A program made the position numbers and the translations under genes. A stretch of 64,000 nt of DNA from Nitzschia sp. DOCU1. Lineage: Eukaryota; Bacillariophyta; Bacillariophyceae; Bacillariales; Bacillariaceae. The stretch is from assembly GCA_951394045.1 (NCBI GenBank), contig OX595992.1, positions 2,170,001 through 2,234,000 of the forward strand, given 5' to 3'. Positions 18,192-28,503 of the stretch are shown here, piece by piece (position 1 is the stretch's first letter; every line of letters starts with the position of its first letter). The notes beneath the pieces were generated by a model, which was given only the letters and a program-made list of their open reading frames with translations, did not search any database and was not told the DNA's origin.

Positions 18192-21100
18192 TTAATGGTT
18201 GCGATACTCGTTCAGCAGTTGGCCGACACGTTCCTCACTATGCGCTTCGATAAACTTTGGAAGCCAACTATCAATCCAATGATCGTCATCCTTGCCGGCA
18301 CGGACATGAGATTTCTGTTCATACAGCTTTCGATTCCGACGTGGATCATCTCGAGAACTAAATCGCTCAAAGGTTCCCAGATAATGATTGACCGAAAATG
18401 GAAACAAGTCAGTATCGTCAAATAGCATTTGACCCTGTGTCCGACAAAGAGACTGGCTTGGCCGGTGAATACTAAAGACTCGATTCTCCACAAACATCTT
18501 ATCATCCGCCGGTATGGCTGAGACGTCCATCAGCACTTTGGGTTGTTTATTCAAAGAACTGTCTTCCAAGTCGGCATGATATTTCCAGCGTAGACTTTCG
18601 AAGCGCGAGTGGTTAAAGCCACTCGGCACGTTGACATTACCAGGGTCTTCGATCGAGCCATAAAAGAGGCGCGGCAGCGATATACACGGATAGTTCACGG
18701 TCTCCCAGCTTTTTGACACCATTTGATTCAACAAGCGAGGGACGATTGATGCTTCTGCGGTAGTTGGAATGGGGATAGTCCCGGCAAACTTTCCACGTTC
18801 ACGAAGCTTGGGATTGATCACAAGGTACTCATCAGTGTCAATATGAATCATCCAGGTGCGCCCTAGATCTCGTAGCTTCTTCGCGCAGGAGGCCACAAAG
18901 GTGATCTGGCGGAATCTATGGTCTTGGATGGCGTTGAAGTACTGCATCTTTACTTCAGGATCATCGATCCCTTCCAGCCACTTGTGTTTATTCTTCTTGA
19001 TTTTGACCAAACGAGGCTGCAAGTGGTACGCCTTTTGAAAGTAGATATCGGGCATGAACATTTCGTCGTTCCATTCTTCAATTTCCATTCCAAATTGACG
19101 CCATTGATCCAGCAGAGCCGAGGGAGACGTATGGCTCTTGGCATCAATCGCAACAATAATGTAGCGTAGACCCAAAACATGATAATGATAAGCAATCCAT
19201 TCATTCAAGATATCATTGTCGTCTTTCACCAGCAGGCACGCCGAAAACTCCGTTCTGCTGGTAGATGCCTCTAGGGATGTCAGAAAATCCGTCATGTTGA
19301 GGGTTCTTGCGACACCGTTGTTGGCGATGAGTGCTCTATCTGCTTCCACGGACAAGTCCTCTTCCGAGTCCTTGGCTGCCTCCCAATCTGTCGTCACTTC
19401 GCCCTTGGTGTAACTAGACAGCAAACGCGTGGCATTAGCCAAGCCATGTTTTTGGACAAAACTTGCCACCCACCCGTCAATCCAGTCGTCATCTTTTCCT
19501 GCATCTACATGCGCCCTCTTGTCATAGATGGCCCGATTTCGCCTCGCATCACTCCGGGCATTGAATCGTTCCCAGGATCCTATGTAGTGATTGACCATTA
19601 GCGGGAAGCGTGAGGGCTTGTCCAATGTTACATCAGAGGCACCCCGGCAGAGAAAAAGAGCAGGTCGATGTATACTGTAAATACCGCCTTTGAGAACATT
19701 TGCTTCGGGTGGAAGACCTGACACGTCAAGAATAACCTTGGGCTTTCCGTTGATGTCGACCCCCGCATTGTAGTTGCTGTGATACTTCCAGCTAATTGTC
19801 TCGAATTTGTTGCCATCAAATATCTGTGGGATTTTCGCAAAACGGCTTGGATCCGCCGAATCTTCCTTGGCGCCATATAAGAGACGTGGCATGGATGTGC
19901 AGGGGTAGGACAAGCCCTTTGTGTATTCCCCTGACGCCCGAAGGAAAAAATCAAATATAGAGTTTGGTCTGATTTTTGGATCCAATGGAAGATGTCGCCA
20001 ATTACTTTGATTTCGGATCTTGGGGTGCAACGTGATGTACTCGTCCGTGTCAATGTGAAACGTAAAAGTCTTGTTTTGCGCCTTGAGTGTCTTGACACAT
20101 TTCGATAGAAACGTGAGTTGACGAAAGCGATGATTGTTTATATGAGTCATGCTTTGTTGAACCTGCGTTTCGTTTGCATTTCCTTGGGCGAGGAGGAGGG
20201 AAGTGGTACTATTGGTCCAGAGATCAGGTACCATATCGAATCGGCCTTTCAAGAAAAAGTCAGGCATGTAATTGGTATCATCCCATATTTGAATTTCATC
20301 CATCAGATCACCCCAACGAGCTAGCAGGGCGGCCGGAGAGGTCTTGGAGGACGGATCAACTGCCACAATCATTGTTCGTAGTTTCAGAACGTGATGGTGG
20401 TAAGCTATCCATTCATTCAAGATATCGTTATCGTCCTTGACTATAAGGCAAGCCGAAAAACTGACTTCTTCCTTCGGTAATCTCAATCCCAAACGTGGCG
20501 GCTTGTCTTTATCTTGATATTCCTTATCTTCCTTCTCCATATCTTGAAGGACTTGTTCAGGCAATTTATTCTTCAAGGCAGAACCCACTACCCCACCAAA
20601 CAGTTGTTTCGGCTTCGGTTTTTCCTCGATATCTTCTTCTTCCTCTTCTTCTTCGAAAGCACCTTGTTGTTGGTATTGCCAGAGTACTTTGGAGACCTTG
20701 TCGTTTCCATTCTCCTTGACAAATTCCGATAGCCACCCGTCGATCCAACCCGTCGCATCCTTTCCGTCACGAAAACTGGCTTTCTGCTGGTACAGAGCCA
20801 GCGTCCGCCTCGGATCGTGCCGCGCCTGGTAGCGTTCCAAACTTCCCAAATAATGATGAACCACTATTGGATACCGTGCTGTATCTTGAACGTTCATTTG
20901 GGCTTGCATCCGACACAAGTGTATGTTTGGCCGATGGATGGAAAAGGCCTTTCGAGTGACATTAAAGGGTGGAAAGCCAGTCACATCCATAATGACTTTG
21001 GGTTGCTTGTTGAGATCGCGATTATTAAAATCCGCATGATACTTCCACCGTAAGGTTTCAAAGCGACCTCGATTCCATACCGAGGCGTCGGTGGTCGGCG

Positions 21101-22364
21101 GGTCTTCGACCGACCCGTAGAGGATACGAGGCATACTGATACACGGCCAGTTGACACGGTTGTCGGCGTCAACTCGAATGGCCTGCTCCAAAAAGTTCAA
21201 GAGACTTCCGCTGGATAGTTCCGTCGGGAGTGATGGCTGGTGTCGTTCTTGTTGTTCCGTCTGCTCCTGCTCCAGTAGAGTAGGGTTCAAGAAGATGTAC
21301 TCATCTGTATCAATATGCGTGACCCAAAGCGACGACGTTGGACTATACGAACTTGCTGCTGAAGAATGGGAGTTTCCTTGTATTGCCTTGGAACAATGTT
21401 GTAAAAACCTGGCTTGCCGATAGCGATGATTGTTAATTTCCACATACTTTTGTTGGAGCATTTCAGAGGATTGGTCGTGAGAATCTTGCCATTTGGTAGC
21501 ATTCTTATCGTCCATTTTGATCATGCGGGGTACCATATCATAGCGACCCTGCAAAAAGTAGTCGGGCAAGTAACGCCGGTCCTCCCAAATCTCAAACTCT
21601 AATCCAAATTCGTCACTCCAGACTTGCAATACTTCCTTGGGCGATGTCTGGGAGGATGGATCAACGGCAACGACCAGTCGCCGCAAATTCCACAAGTGAT
21701 AATGATAGGCAATCCATTCATTGAGAATATCATTGTCATCTTTGATAAGAAGACAAAATGATATATTGGTTTGCGTCGTCTTGGCATTCGCCAATGGATT
21801 GGAGGGCCGTCCCGGGCGTGGATTGTTGTTGTTCTCTAAAAGGGGAGGCAACGGCTTGATAGGTTTGAACTTGTAGCTTTCATACTTTTTCCAGGAAGCG
21901 AGCGGACGATATTTATTTGCGGTCCACCCTCCTTCTTTCCCACCATAAGTCCACTCGGAAAGATCCCCAATCTCGACTGGACGAAGCAAAGGACGCCGCC
22001 GAATATTTTCTGAGCCTTTGAGTACTTGGATGGTGCGACCTATTAGTAACAGATTTGCCGCCACTGTGACCACCAAGATGCTCCAAAGTATGCGTGTTCG
22101 TTTTCGACCCTTGAAAGAATTTCGAGATGGTTCTGCCTTGGATCTTTCAGCAGCCGTTGAAGGACTGCTGCCATTGCCTCTTGGTGGCAGGTTTTTCTTG
22201 GAATCCGAAATCGCCCCGCTGGGCGGTCGTCGAGCAATCATAACCGGTGCTATCTCTCTCTCTTTCACACACACTGACGAACGGCTAGAAACTGCTACGT
22301 CTTCATAAGGATTCAATCTTTCCGTCGTTGCGAAATTGTAGTAGAGATAATAGAATGACCCCAT
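18192..22364 (-). CDS. Three-domain GT92-like glycosyltransferase
   Basis: 1390 residues in one uninterrupted frame. One membrane anchor (about 92-110) is followed by three complete GT92-like domains, starting at about 203, 634 and 1040. Each opens with KDDNDILNEWIAYH, carries DTDEY (about 351, 772 and 1175), a SMPR/SLPR..YG..ED block, WKYHA/WKYHS, IHRP and HYLG(S/T)(L/W)ERF/Y..R.D.RR, and ends with a DGW(L/V)..F or DSWLPKF helix. Acid-rich linkers (a Glu tract near 575) separate the domains. The protein is most likely a Golgi type II enzyme able to perform several transfers or bind several acceptor arms. An alternative start is the internal Met near residue 42. Its closest relative in the window is the single-domain gene at 13585, so the fusion probably arose by internal triplication. 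It is divergent from the GT61 gene. Confidence 0.87.
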   Translation of the reverse strand: MGSFYYLYYNFATTERLNPYEDVAVSSRSSVCVKEREIAPVMIARRPPSGAISDSKKNLPPRGNGSSPSTAAERSKAEPSRNSFKGRKRTRILWSILVVTVAANLLLIGRTIQVLKGSENIRRRPLLRPVEIGDLSEWTYGGKEGGWTANKYRPLASWKKYESYKFKPIKPLPPLLENNNNPRPGRPSNPLANAKTTQTNISFCLLIKDDNDILNEWIAYHYHLWNLRRLVVAVDPSSQTSPKEVLQVWSDEFGLEFEIWEDRRYLPDYFLQGRYDMVPRMIKMDDKNATKWQDSHDQSSEMLQQKYVEINNHRYRQARFLQHCSKAIQGNSHSSAASSYSPTSSLWVTHIDTDEYIFLNPTLLEQEQTEQQERHQPSLPTELSSGSLLNFLEQAIRVDADNRVNWPCISMPRILYGSVEDPPTTDASVWNRGRFETLRWKYHADFNNRDLNKQPKVIMDVTGFPPFNVTRKAFSIHRPNIHLCRMQAQMNVQDTARYPIVVHHYLGSLERYQARHDPRRTLALYQQKASFRDGKDATGWIDGWLSEFVKENGNDKVSKVLWQYQQQGAFEEEEEEEDIEEKPKPKQLFGGVVGSALKNKLPEQVLQDMEKEDKEYQDKDKPPRLGLRLPKEEVSFSACLIVKDDNDILNEWIAYHHHVLKLRTMIVAVDPSSKTSPAALLARWGDLMDEIQIWDDTNYMPDFFLKGRFDMVPDLWTNSTTSLLLAQGNANETQVQQSMTHINNHRFRQLTFLSKCVKTLKAQNKTFTFHIDTDEYITLHPKIRNQSNWRHLPLDPKIRPNSIFDFFLRASGEYTKGLSYPCTSMPRLLYGAKEDSADPSRFAKIPQIFDGNKFETISWKYHSNYNAGVDINGKPKVILDVSGLPPEANVLKGGIYSIHRPALFLCRGASDVTLDKPSRFPLMVNHYIGSWERFNARSDARRNRAIYDKRAHVDAGKDDDWIDGWVASFVQKHGLANATRLLSSYTKGEVTTDWEAAKDSEEDLSVEADRALIANNGVARTLNMTDFLTSLEASTSRTEFSACLLVKDDNDILNEWIAYHYHVLGLRYIIVAIDAKSHTSPSALLDQWRQFGMEIEEWNDEMFMPDIYFQKAYHLQPRLVKIKKNKHKWLEGIDDPEVKMQYFNAIQDHRFRQITFVASCAKKLRDLGRTWMIHIDTDEYLVINPKLRERGKFAGTIPIPTTAEASIVPRLLNQMVSKSWETVNYPCISLPRLFYGSIEDPGNVNVPSGFNHSRFESLRWKYHADLEDSSLNKQPKVLMDVSAIPADDKMFVENRVFSIHRPSQSLCRTQGQMLFDDTDLFPFSVNHYLGTFERFSSRDDPRRNRKLYEQKSHVRAGKDDDHWIDSWLPKFIEAHSEERVGQLLNEYRNH

Positions 22365-22794
22365 GCTTCATCGTCATCGTCGCCAAAAGTTAGCTTTTCG
22401 AATTCTCGGACCACCTGGACCGCAAACTGCGTCAGCCCAAATGTCCGGCATGGTCCTATTCGAGTCGTTCGGCTCGAAGGAAAAGTTTGATCGGAGTGGT
22501 CCAAACTGGCATTTTCCGTCCATCCGTCCTCCCTCCACCCACGATCGCCATGTCCATCCGACAACCGACGATGACTTCTGCGCTCTGTCGATCGTCATTT
22601 TGGAATGTTCCATACGTAGATGTGACATCTCTTTCTGTATCAAGCCGTTTTTTGGAATGTCAATGATCGACATGGTAGTTGAGTGGGTGCTTTCATAGGA
22701 ACCTGGAACGATTTGTTGTGGCTTGGATGAAAAGAGAGAAATAAGATCCTAATTCAACAGACTACGAAGCAGCCGATTCCTCCTCTATCCAGCC
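22365..22794. promoter_or_regulatory. Divergent promoter region, three-domain GT92-like / GT61
   Basis: 430 bp between the two glycosyltransferase starts; the arrangement suggests shared control. No specific element stands out by eye. Confidence 0.4.
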
Positions 22795-24441
22795 ATGGTG
22801 GGATCGGTGCGTATTGCTGCCAGCGCGGCTGCCTTCAAATGCAATCCCTTGTATCTGGCAATTCTGGGGGTCATGATTATTGGGGCCGAAGTCTTGTTTG
22901 TTTACCGCCAGCTTGTGCCATGGAATCTTAGAGTGGACCTCAGTGATTGGGATCCCGAAAGTATTGTCAAAGAAATGGACTCCCGAAAGCCCCAAAATGG
23001 TACTAGTACCGTTCGGCGGTCACCCCCTACACAGCCAGACGGCATGTTCAATGGGTATCCAATCTATTTTCAATCAGCCGAATCGATTTTATCCGAAATT
23101 CATTGCATCGGAGAGACCAATGCCGAGCCCTGGTTTTGGAGACGCAAAGGGAAAAAAGTGGACATGAATTGGGCGACAAGGTCGTGTCACTTTTCGTTTT
23201 TGTGTTTGGATACAAGTACGCATGAATTTGTGTTACGATTGCCACGACATGATGTGATCTTTCCATCTCATATCGAGAGTCAACAGACGGTGTTTACCAA
23301 TCAAAGTGCCCAAGGACATCCGTTTGGAGTCTCGATTGGTGGATTGAATACGAAATGGACGCACGAGGGCTATCCAAAGTTGCAATGGTTCCCAAGGATC
23401 GACTATTACGATCCTACTGTATCGAGTGGTCCCATGGACTTTTATGCCTTGCCAGCCAATGTCACGTTGATTCCCTTTCATTCCTTGGCTGCATTTAACC
23501 CGGGACATTTGGTGTGGGACGATTTCTTGCCTCTGTATACCCTGATGCAGATCTTTGAGCTAGAAGAGTCCACGGATCCTTTGCTGATTCGCTATCGATT
23601 GCCAGGTGAAGGCTTATGGGCTGGCTGTGATTGGAAAGAAACCGTTACCCGAGACTGCGAGTTTATGCTGAAGAAATTCGGACCCCTCATGGTCCGTAAT
23701 TCAGACGCCATACCTATAACTACCCAGGAGCCTTTGCGATTGAGTTTCCGGGAAAGCCAAAAATCCAATTTGATATGTGCGAAACAAGGGTTGGCTGGAC
23801 TGGGCGCTTTGACAGATCATGGGGTGGAAAAGGGACACGGTTGGGAACAAAGAGATTACCATTCCATGTACAACCAAGGTCGGGGTGGTCAGTTGTGGCG
23901 CTTTCGGAATTTCATGCTGCGAAATTTGAATGTACCGGTATCCACCGCTCCTCCCGTCGGGCCGCCCTATCGGATTGTATTTTCGGAGCATTCTTCTCGA
24001 ATGGGACATCGCTCAATGGACTTTGGGGAGTACGTTCGAGGACTTCAGGAAGCTCCGGACTTGCAGGGTATCATCGAGGTAGTCAGAGTGAAAATGAAAG
24101 ATTATAGTTTGCAAGAACAAGCCGAGTTGGTCACGGACGCCGCCATGTACGTGACTGGGTGTGGAGGAGGGGCCGTCACGGCCACCTTTTTGCCTCGTGG
24201 CGCTTCACTACTGGTGTTTTACTCCGAACGAGGTGGTGTGGAAAACAACAAGGCGTCGGGCAAGCCCGCGCGACTGGACTGGGACTATTTCAACAACATG
24301 GCGTACACCAAAGTTCATTGGATTCCGACGCCTTCAACTCTTTTCAGACGTCCCTTTCAGGACGATTTGAACCTCTTTTTGGAACTAGTCCGTCACGATT
24401 TGAGTCTACTCCAGAAGGCGCAACAGCGTTTGCAAGAGTAA
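22795..24441 (+). CDS. GT61 (DUF563)-type glycosyltransferase
   Basis: 548 residues. A type II anchor (about 17-38) is followed by a lumenal domain. FNPGHLVWDDFLPLY (about 234-248) matches the N-terminal GT61 motif in which a conserved His-x-x-x-Asp precedes PLY. GCGGGAVTATFLPRGASLL (about 454-472) matches the C-terminal GT61 motif (GxxGAxxTxxxFxPxGA) shared with EOGT, plant xylosyl/arabinosyl transferases and fungal DUF563 proteins. The family transfers xylose, arabinose or GlcNAc to polysaccharides or proteins in the Golgi or ER; which one applies here is not visible. The 3' end and its flank have been copied into the broken fragment downstream. Confidence 0.85.
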   Translation: MVGSVRIAASAAAFKCNPLYLAILGVMIIGAEVLFVYRQLVPWNLRVDLSDWDPESIVKEMDSRKPQNGTSTVRRSPPTQPDGMFNGYPIYFQSAESILSEIHCIGETNAEPWFWRRKGKKVDMNWATRSCHFSFLCLDTSTHEFVLRLPRHDVIFPSHIESQQTVFTNQSAQGHPFGVSIGGLNTKWTHEGYPKLQWFPRIDYYDPTVSSGPMDFYALPANVTLIPFHSLAAFNPGHLVWDDFLPLYTLMQIFELEESTDPLLIRYRLPGEGLWAGCDWKETVTRDCEFMLKKFGPLMVRNSDAIPITTQEPLRLSFRESQKSNLICAKQGLAGLGALTDHGVEKGHGWEQRDYHSMYNQGRGGQLWRFRNFMLRNLNVPVSTAPPVGPPYRIVFSEHSSRMGHRSMDFGEYVRGLQEAPDLQGIIEVVRVKMKDYSLQEQAELVTDAAMYVTGCGGGAVTATFLPRGASLLVFYSERGGVENNKASGKPARLDWDYFNNMAYTKVHWIPTPSTLFRRPFQDDLNLFLELVRHDLSLLQKAQQRLQE

Positions 24442-24773
24442 AAGGGAGGAATCAGCGCATCGAACATTACTTGGAGCATTCCATGCACTACGCCTTGGAC
24501 ACATTCAAGCCCCTCTAATTGTATAAAATACTACTATTAAATAGTCGTAGCTATCTCCTGGGTGCGGCCAGTGCCTGGTATTATAGTCTTTTCGATCTTG
24601 TGGCTCCCGATGGCTAGCTACTAGAGTCGATGATTGCACTGACAACTTGTCGACTTTACTAATGATTGCTCAAGAATCCTAATCCTGCAGCTACGGTACT
24701 ACGGCAGCTTATTGATTACATAATGGAGACTTCATCTGAGCCTCGCCAGAACCGCGTTCAGGCACTAAAGCAA

Positions 24774-25199
24774 GCTCGACTTGCAGGCTATCATCGAGCA
24801 AGTTAAAGTCCAAATGAAGAACTATAGTTTGCGAAAACAAGTTGGTCGCCGACGCCGCGATGTACGCGAATGGGTGTGGAGAAGGTGCTGTCACGGCCAC
24901 CTTTTTGCCTCGGGGCCCGCTTCACTGCTTGTGTTTTACGCCACGACAGGTGGTATCGAGAACAACAGGGAGACCGGCAAGCCCACGCGATTGGACTGGG
25001 ACTCTTTCAACAACATGGCGCACGCCAATGTTCATTGAGTGCCGCAACCTACGCGTCGATTCAAACATGGCAATATCGGCGAGTTGAAACTGTTTTTGTA
25101 ACTAGTCCGGCGGCACGATTTAAGTCTTCTCCAGCACGGGTGGATGTAAAACCCGGGGCAGCATGCACTACGCGTTGGACTCTTGCAAGGCGATCTAAA
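24774..25199 (+). pseudogene. Broken copy of the GT61 3' end
   Basis: The stretch aligns by eye with 24058-24518 of the intact gene, from the GACTTGCAGG..ATCATCGAG segment through the AMY..GCG.GAVTATFLPRG motif to past the stop codon (shared GCACTACGC..TTGGAC flank). Several indels put the pieces in different frames, for example just after the AAACAAG segment near 24840 and within the CGTGG/CGGGG part near 24915. No 5' part is present. A local duplication followed by decay explains it. Confidence 0.85.
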
Positions 25200-25357
25200 G
25201 TAAGATATTGTCGAAGACTATTGGCAACATTCGACTGCCACTCTGACATTGCGGTTCCTACCACTGCAATTTCTCAACCAAGCCACAGATATCATTTAGC
25301 GCTATGATCGAGACGGCCCACAACTCAAAGAAAAAGGCATCGCCCCTCCCCCGCCAG

Positions 25358-26716
25358 TTACGATTGACTCTCATCTGGCCACAACAACTGCGCTAGGGCA
25401 GATGCGCGCTGGTCGGTATTACCTCTCTGTCCACCGAAAAGGAGGGGCGTAGGCTCTAAATCTGACTGACCACCCGTGCCTTGTTTCTTCTGACTGGATT
25501 GTTCAACATTGAAAGCACCTTGCTGCATCAAGTAGAAAGGCAAATTACTAGCCGAGGGCTGAGCACCAAAGTTCGAAGGGAACTGCTGATTCAAGCGCAT
25601 CTGCCAGTCATCCCGCCCTGACACTGGCAGCCGTTGCTCCATATCGAGCGAGTTTCCTGTAACCATTGGTAGCTGCATGTTCCTCTTCGCCGCCTGGATA
25701 AAGTCTTGTCCGAGGCCAAAGGGATTTTGCAAACTATCAGATGCAAAACCGAAGGCATTCAGCGATGGATAGCCGGAGGACTCCCCACCGTCAAGTCGTC
25801 GCTTCTTCCCCGTCCTCTTATCGATCGGCTCGATAGATGTTTCCAGCATCGTAGTCATCCCAAGCCCATCGAGATCATCAAAATTTCCAGCGTTCAGATT
25901 ACCGGAGCTCAAGGGAAACGGCCCTAGCGCTAGCGCCTGGTTCTCCAACAAGCGTGATGCCATAAGGTGCTGGGTACTTCGATCTTGCATCGCATGGCGA
26001 GGTCCACAACTACTGTCTACATCTGTTGAAGCGGGTCTCTGAGGTGCGCCAGGGTGGGACAACCGCGGGCGATCATCAAAGTCTCCATCATCTCGATCCC
26101 TTGACGTTTCAGAGCTTTGGGGTCTTCCAACATTGCCCCCAGAGGAAGACCTTTTCCCGCTAGGAGTCGAGGCAACTTTGTCCGGGTTGGACAGTCGAGA
26201 GGCCGCCGACCGGATAATCTTGATAGCGTCGCGAAGCGCCTGTCCTACCTTGTCGCGGGCTTCCTTTTCACTCACTAGAAACCATCGTCTGGTGAGGAGA
26301 TCTTTCCTCACAAAACCACTGCTAGGTTTCTTTGCATTCTTCCGTATACGATCATAGATATTAGCTACAATGGTAGATTTCGCTTGGCGCGAAGTAGCGT
26401 CGAAGTAGTCGTTGATATGCTCATCAATGAGTTCTCTGAAACGCTTGTTCCCCACGTGCTCGAAGCTATCCTTGCCTAATGGGGCAAAACCAAGGACAAA
26501 ATGAACGTTTAGTCAACATCAACCTGCTGCAGCACCAGGTATGACTAACAACTCACCTCGTTGGCAGATCACATCAGTTTCACCAGGCACAAACTCAGCA
26601 GGAAGCAGTGTGAGACCTTGCTGGTCCCCAGTCTTTGAAATCGCCTTTCTCCCCGGAACCAGTTCCGCCGCAGAGAAATCCAGCGGGGCAGAGGAAACGT
26701 TATTGCTAGAAGACAT
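25358..26716 (-). CDS. DUF6824-domain protein, one intron
   Basis: Exon 1 is 26716-26557 and exon 2 is 26475-25358. The 81-bp intron (donor GTGAGT, acceptor ATTAG) joins DVICQRG to KDSFEHVGNKRFRELI and thereby completes the DUF6824 signature D-V-x-C-x-R-G...H-x-G-N-x-x-F-R. The product is 425 residues. The domain (about 48-140) has alternating basic helices, FVRKD, then a W and an AR.KV..ALRDAI helix. The rest is low complexity, Ser/Gln/Asn-rich and likely disordered. DUF6824 is greatly expanded in diatoms and is suspected to be DNA-binding or nuclear; no function is established. The chosen start at 26716 precedes an Ala/Pro-rich leader; an upstream in-frame Met is possible. Confidence 0.85.
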
Positions 26717-28503
26717 GATAAGCTGGATCATGTGTATGGTTAAAATTGGAGATGGATTATGCGTTGATGGTGAGCACAGCAGCAAGATGTGGCAATGTCA
26801 ATTGTTTTTGTTTTATGATGAACGGTGCAGGTTGGAACTTTTTTGTATGAAATTCTGTTCCCTGTTCTTTGAATCAATCACCATCACCTAGCCACACGCA
26901 GCGCTAATACATAGAGTGGCAGTGGCTCGGCCTCTCCTAATCACAAGGTGGAAACAGCCACAGAAAAATCAGCCGGAAGCACTCGTACATTCACGTAGCG
27001 TGGAGACGAAGGGGACCCCCCCCACCAGGGATATCGTGTCCTGCACGCTTCTTTCGTGTTTTTCCTGGTGGCAATTGTTTCTCCGCGTTCCATGCTTGTC
27101 AGAATTCACTAGATTCGCTCGCCGCAACAATGCACTGGTTTCGTGGCTCTGTTTCGATGACAAGACTGCCCAACTTTAATGAAAAATGTTCCTGGTGACT
27201 TCATTGACATTTTCCATTTAAAGGAATTTATTCGAACGTTCTGGTTGAATGAGCAAACGTCAAATCAAAGCTGGGGCCTACCAGAAACGAACGTGTTCTT
27301 CGGCGTCGCAAACCCATCCACAAAAAAGAAACCCATCGACAAGAACTCGTGCATGTGGAGAAGTTGCTTGTGCGCTTTGAACTGGTCTGTTATTTAAAAC
27401 GGTCATTTTCTCCGAGAATAGGCACACGCAATCAAAGAATATCCGTTTTCAGGTAAAAGCCGAGAATGGTTTTTCATTCTACCCTTATTTAACTGTGATA
27501 GAAGCCCATTTGTTCCCTCCCTATGGATGATTCTTGGATTCGTATTGTAACAAGGGAATGGAACCAAGTAACTCATGATGCGGAGAAACACTTGAGCTGC
27601 ACAAGAAACACAGCAGCTAATATAGAAAAAGAAGGGCTGGTGGCGCCGGGAGAACTGTGAAATAGCTGGGCAATAAGGTTCGAGTCTTGAAGAAAGATCA
27701 TTTTTTCTCTAGCATCTTTCTCATTTTATGTGAAGGGGTTAAGTGTTTCACGTCGAAAGATACATGGATTAAAGGACCAATGAGATAGTAAAGAACAAAG
27801 AAAAATCATGACGTAAGTCGTTTTAATAAGGTTGATGGTCATGAAGACTGTGACGCATTTTGTCGACCAAATGCAGACAACTAGCAGAGCAATAAGTCTG
27901 TCGTGTGGCCATCTATCATTCGTATGCTCTCAGGATACCGATAGTGCTGCTATCATGATGTGAGCTACTGTATTCAACTACCGGTAGCTACTCTAGCAGA
28001 GCACAGAATTCGACTATTCGCTGCTCGTTTCCCTATCTAACGACGATGGAGAATGTTTCTTTAATAGTAAGCGCATTGCGGTCTTCTTCTAACTACAATT
28101 CTAGTTCTGACCAACACCAGGCAGAGTATGCGAGCCATGATACGTCATAGCGCAATTGATGACATTTACTATTGCTACTACTTCCTCAACTCTCATGCTA
28201 CTATCAGTAGCAAATGCAACAAGTAGAACTCTAGCATCGCCCCAACACCAGTGTGTGCCTCCTTGTTCCTTGAATCATTTACCATCACGGGAAGGTTGAA
28301 CGGCAGGATGTCGTTGCCCCACAGAAGTGCTTCTTCTTCTGCCATTTCTCGGAGAAGACTTGCTGCTTCACTGCGGTCGGCTTTTACGTACTCTTGCGAC
28401 CGTAGTGGCAGCTCCAATCGCAGTTCACTTCAGCATGCTTCCACTTTTCCACCGACACTCCAACGCGTACCTAATGCACTCAAGCAAGAAGAAAAACACT
28501 TCG
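26717..28503. other. 1.8-kb gene-poor region
   Basis: No supported gene. A 74-codon minus-strand frame at 28193-28417 looks faintly coding-like (LLREMAEEEALLWGNDILPF) but is short and unrecognised. A run of eight C lies at 27016-27024. Confidence 0.5.

Noticed and set aside
28193..28417. 74-codon minus-strand frame with LLREMAEEEALLWGND
   Set aside because: Too short, no family and no splice partner could be found.
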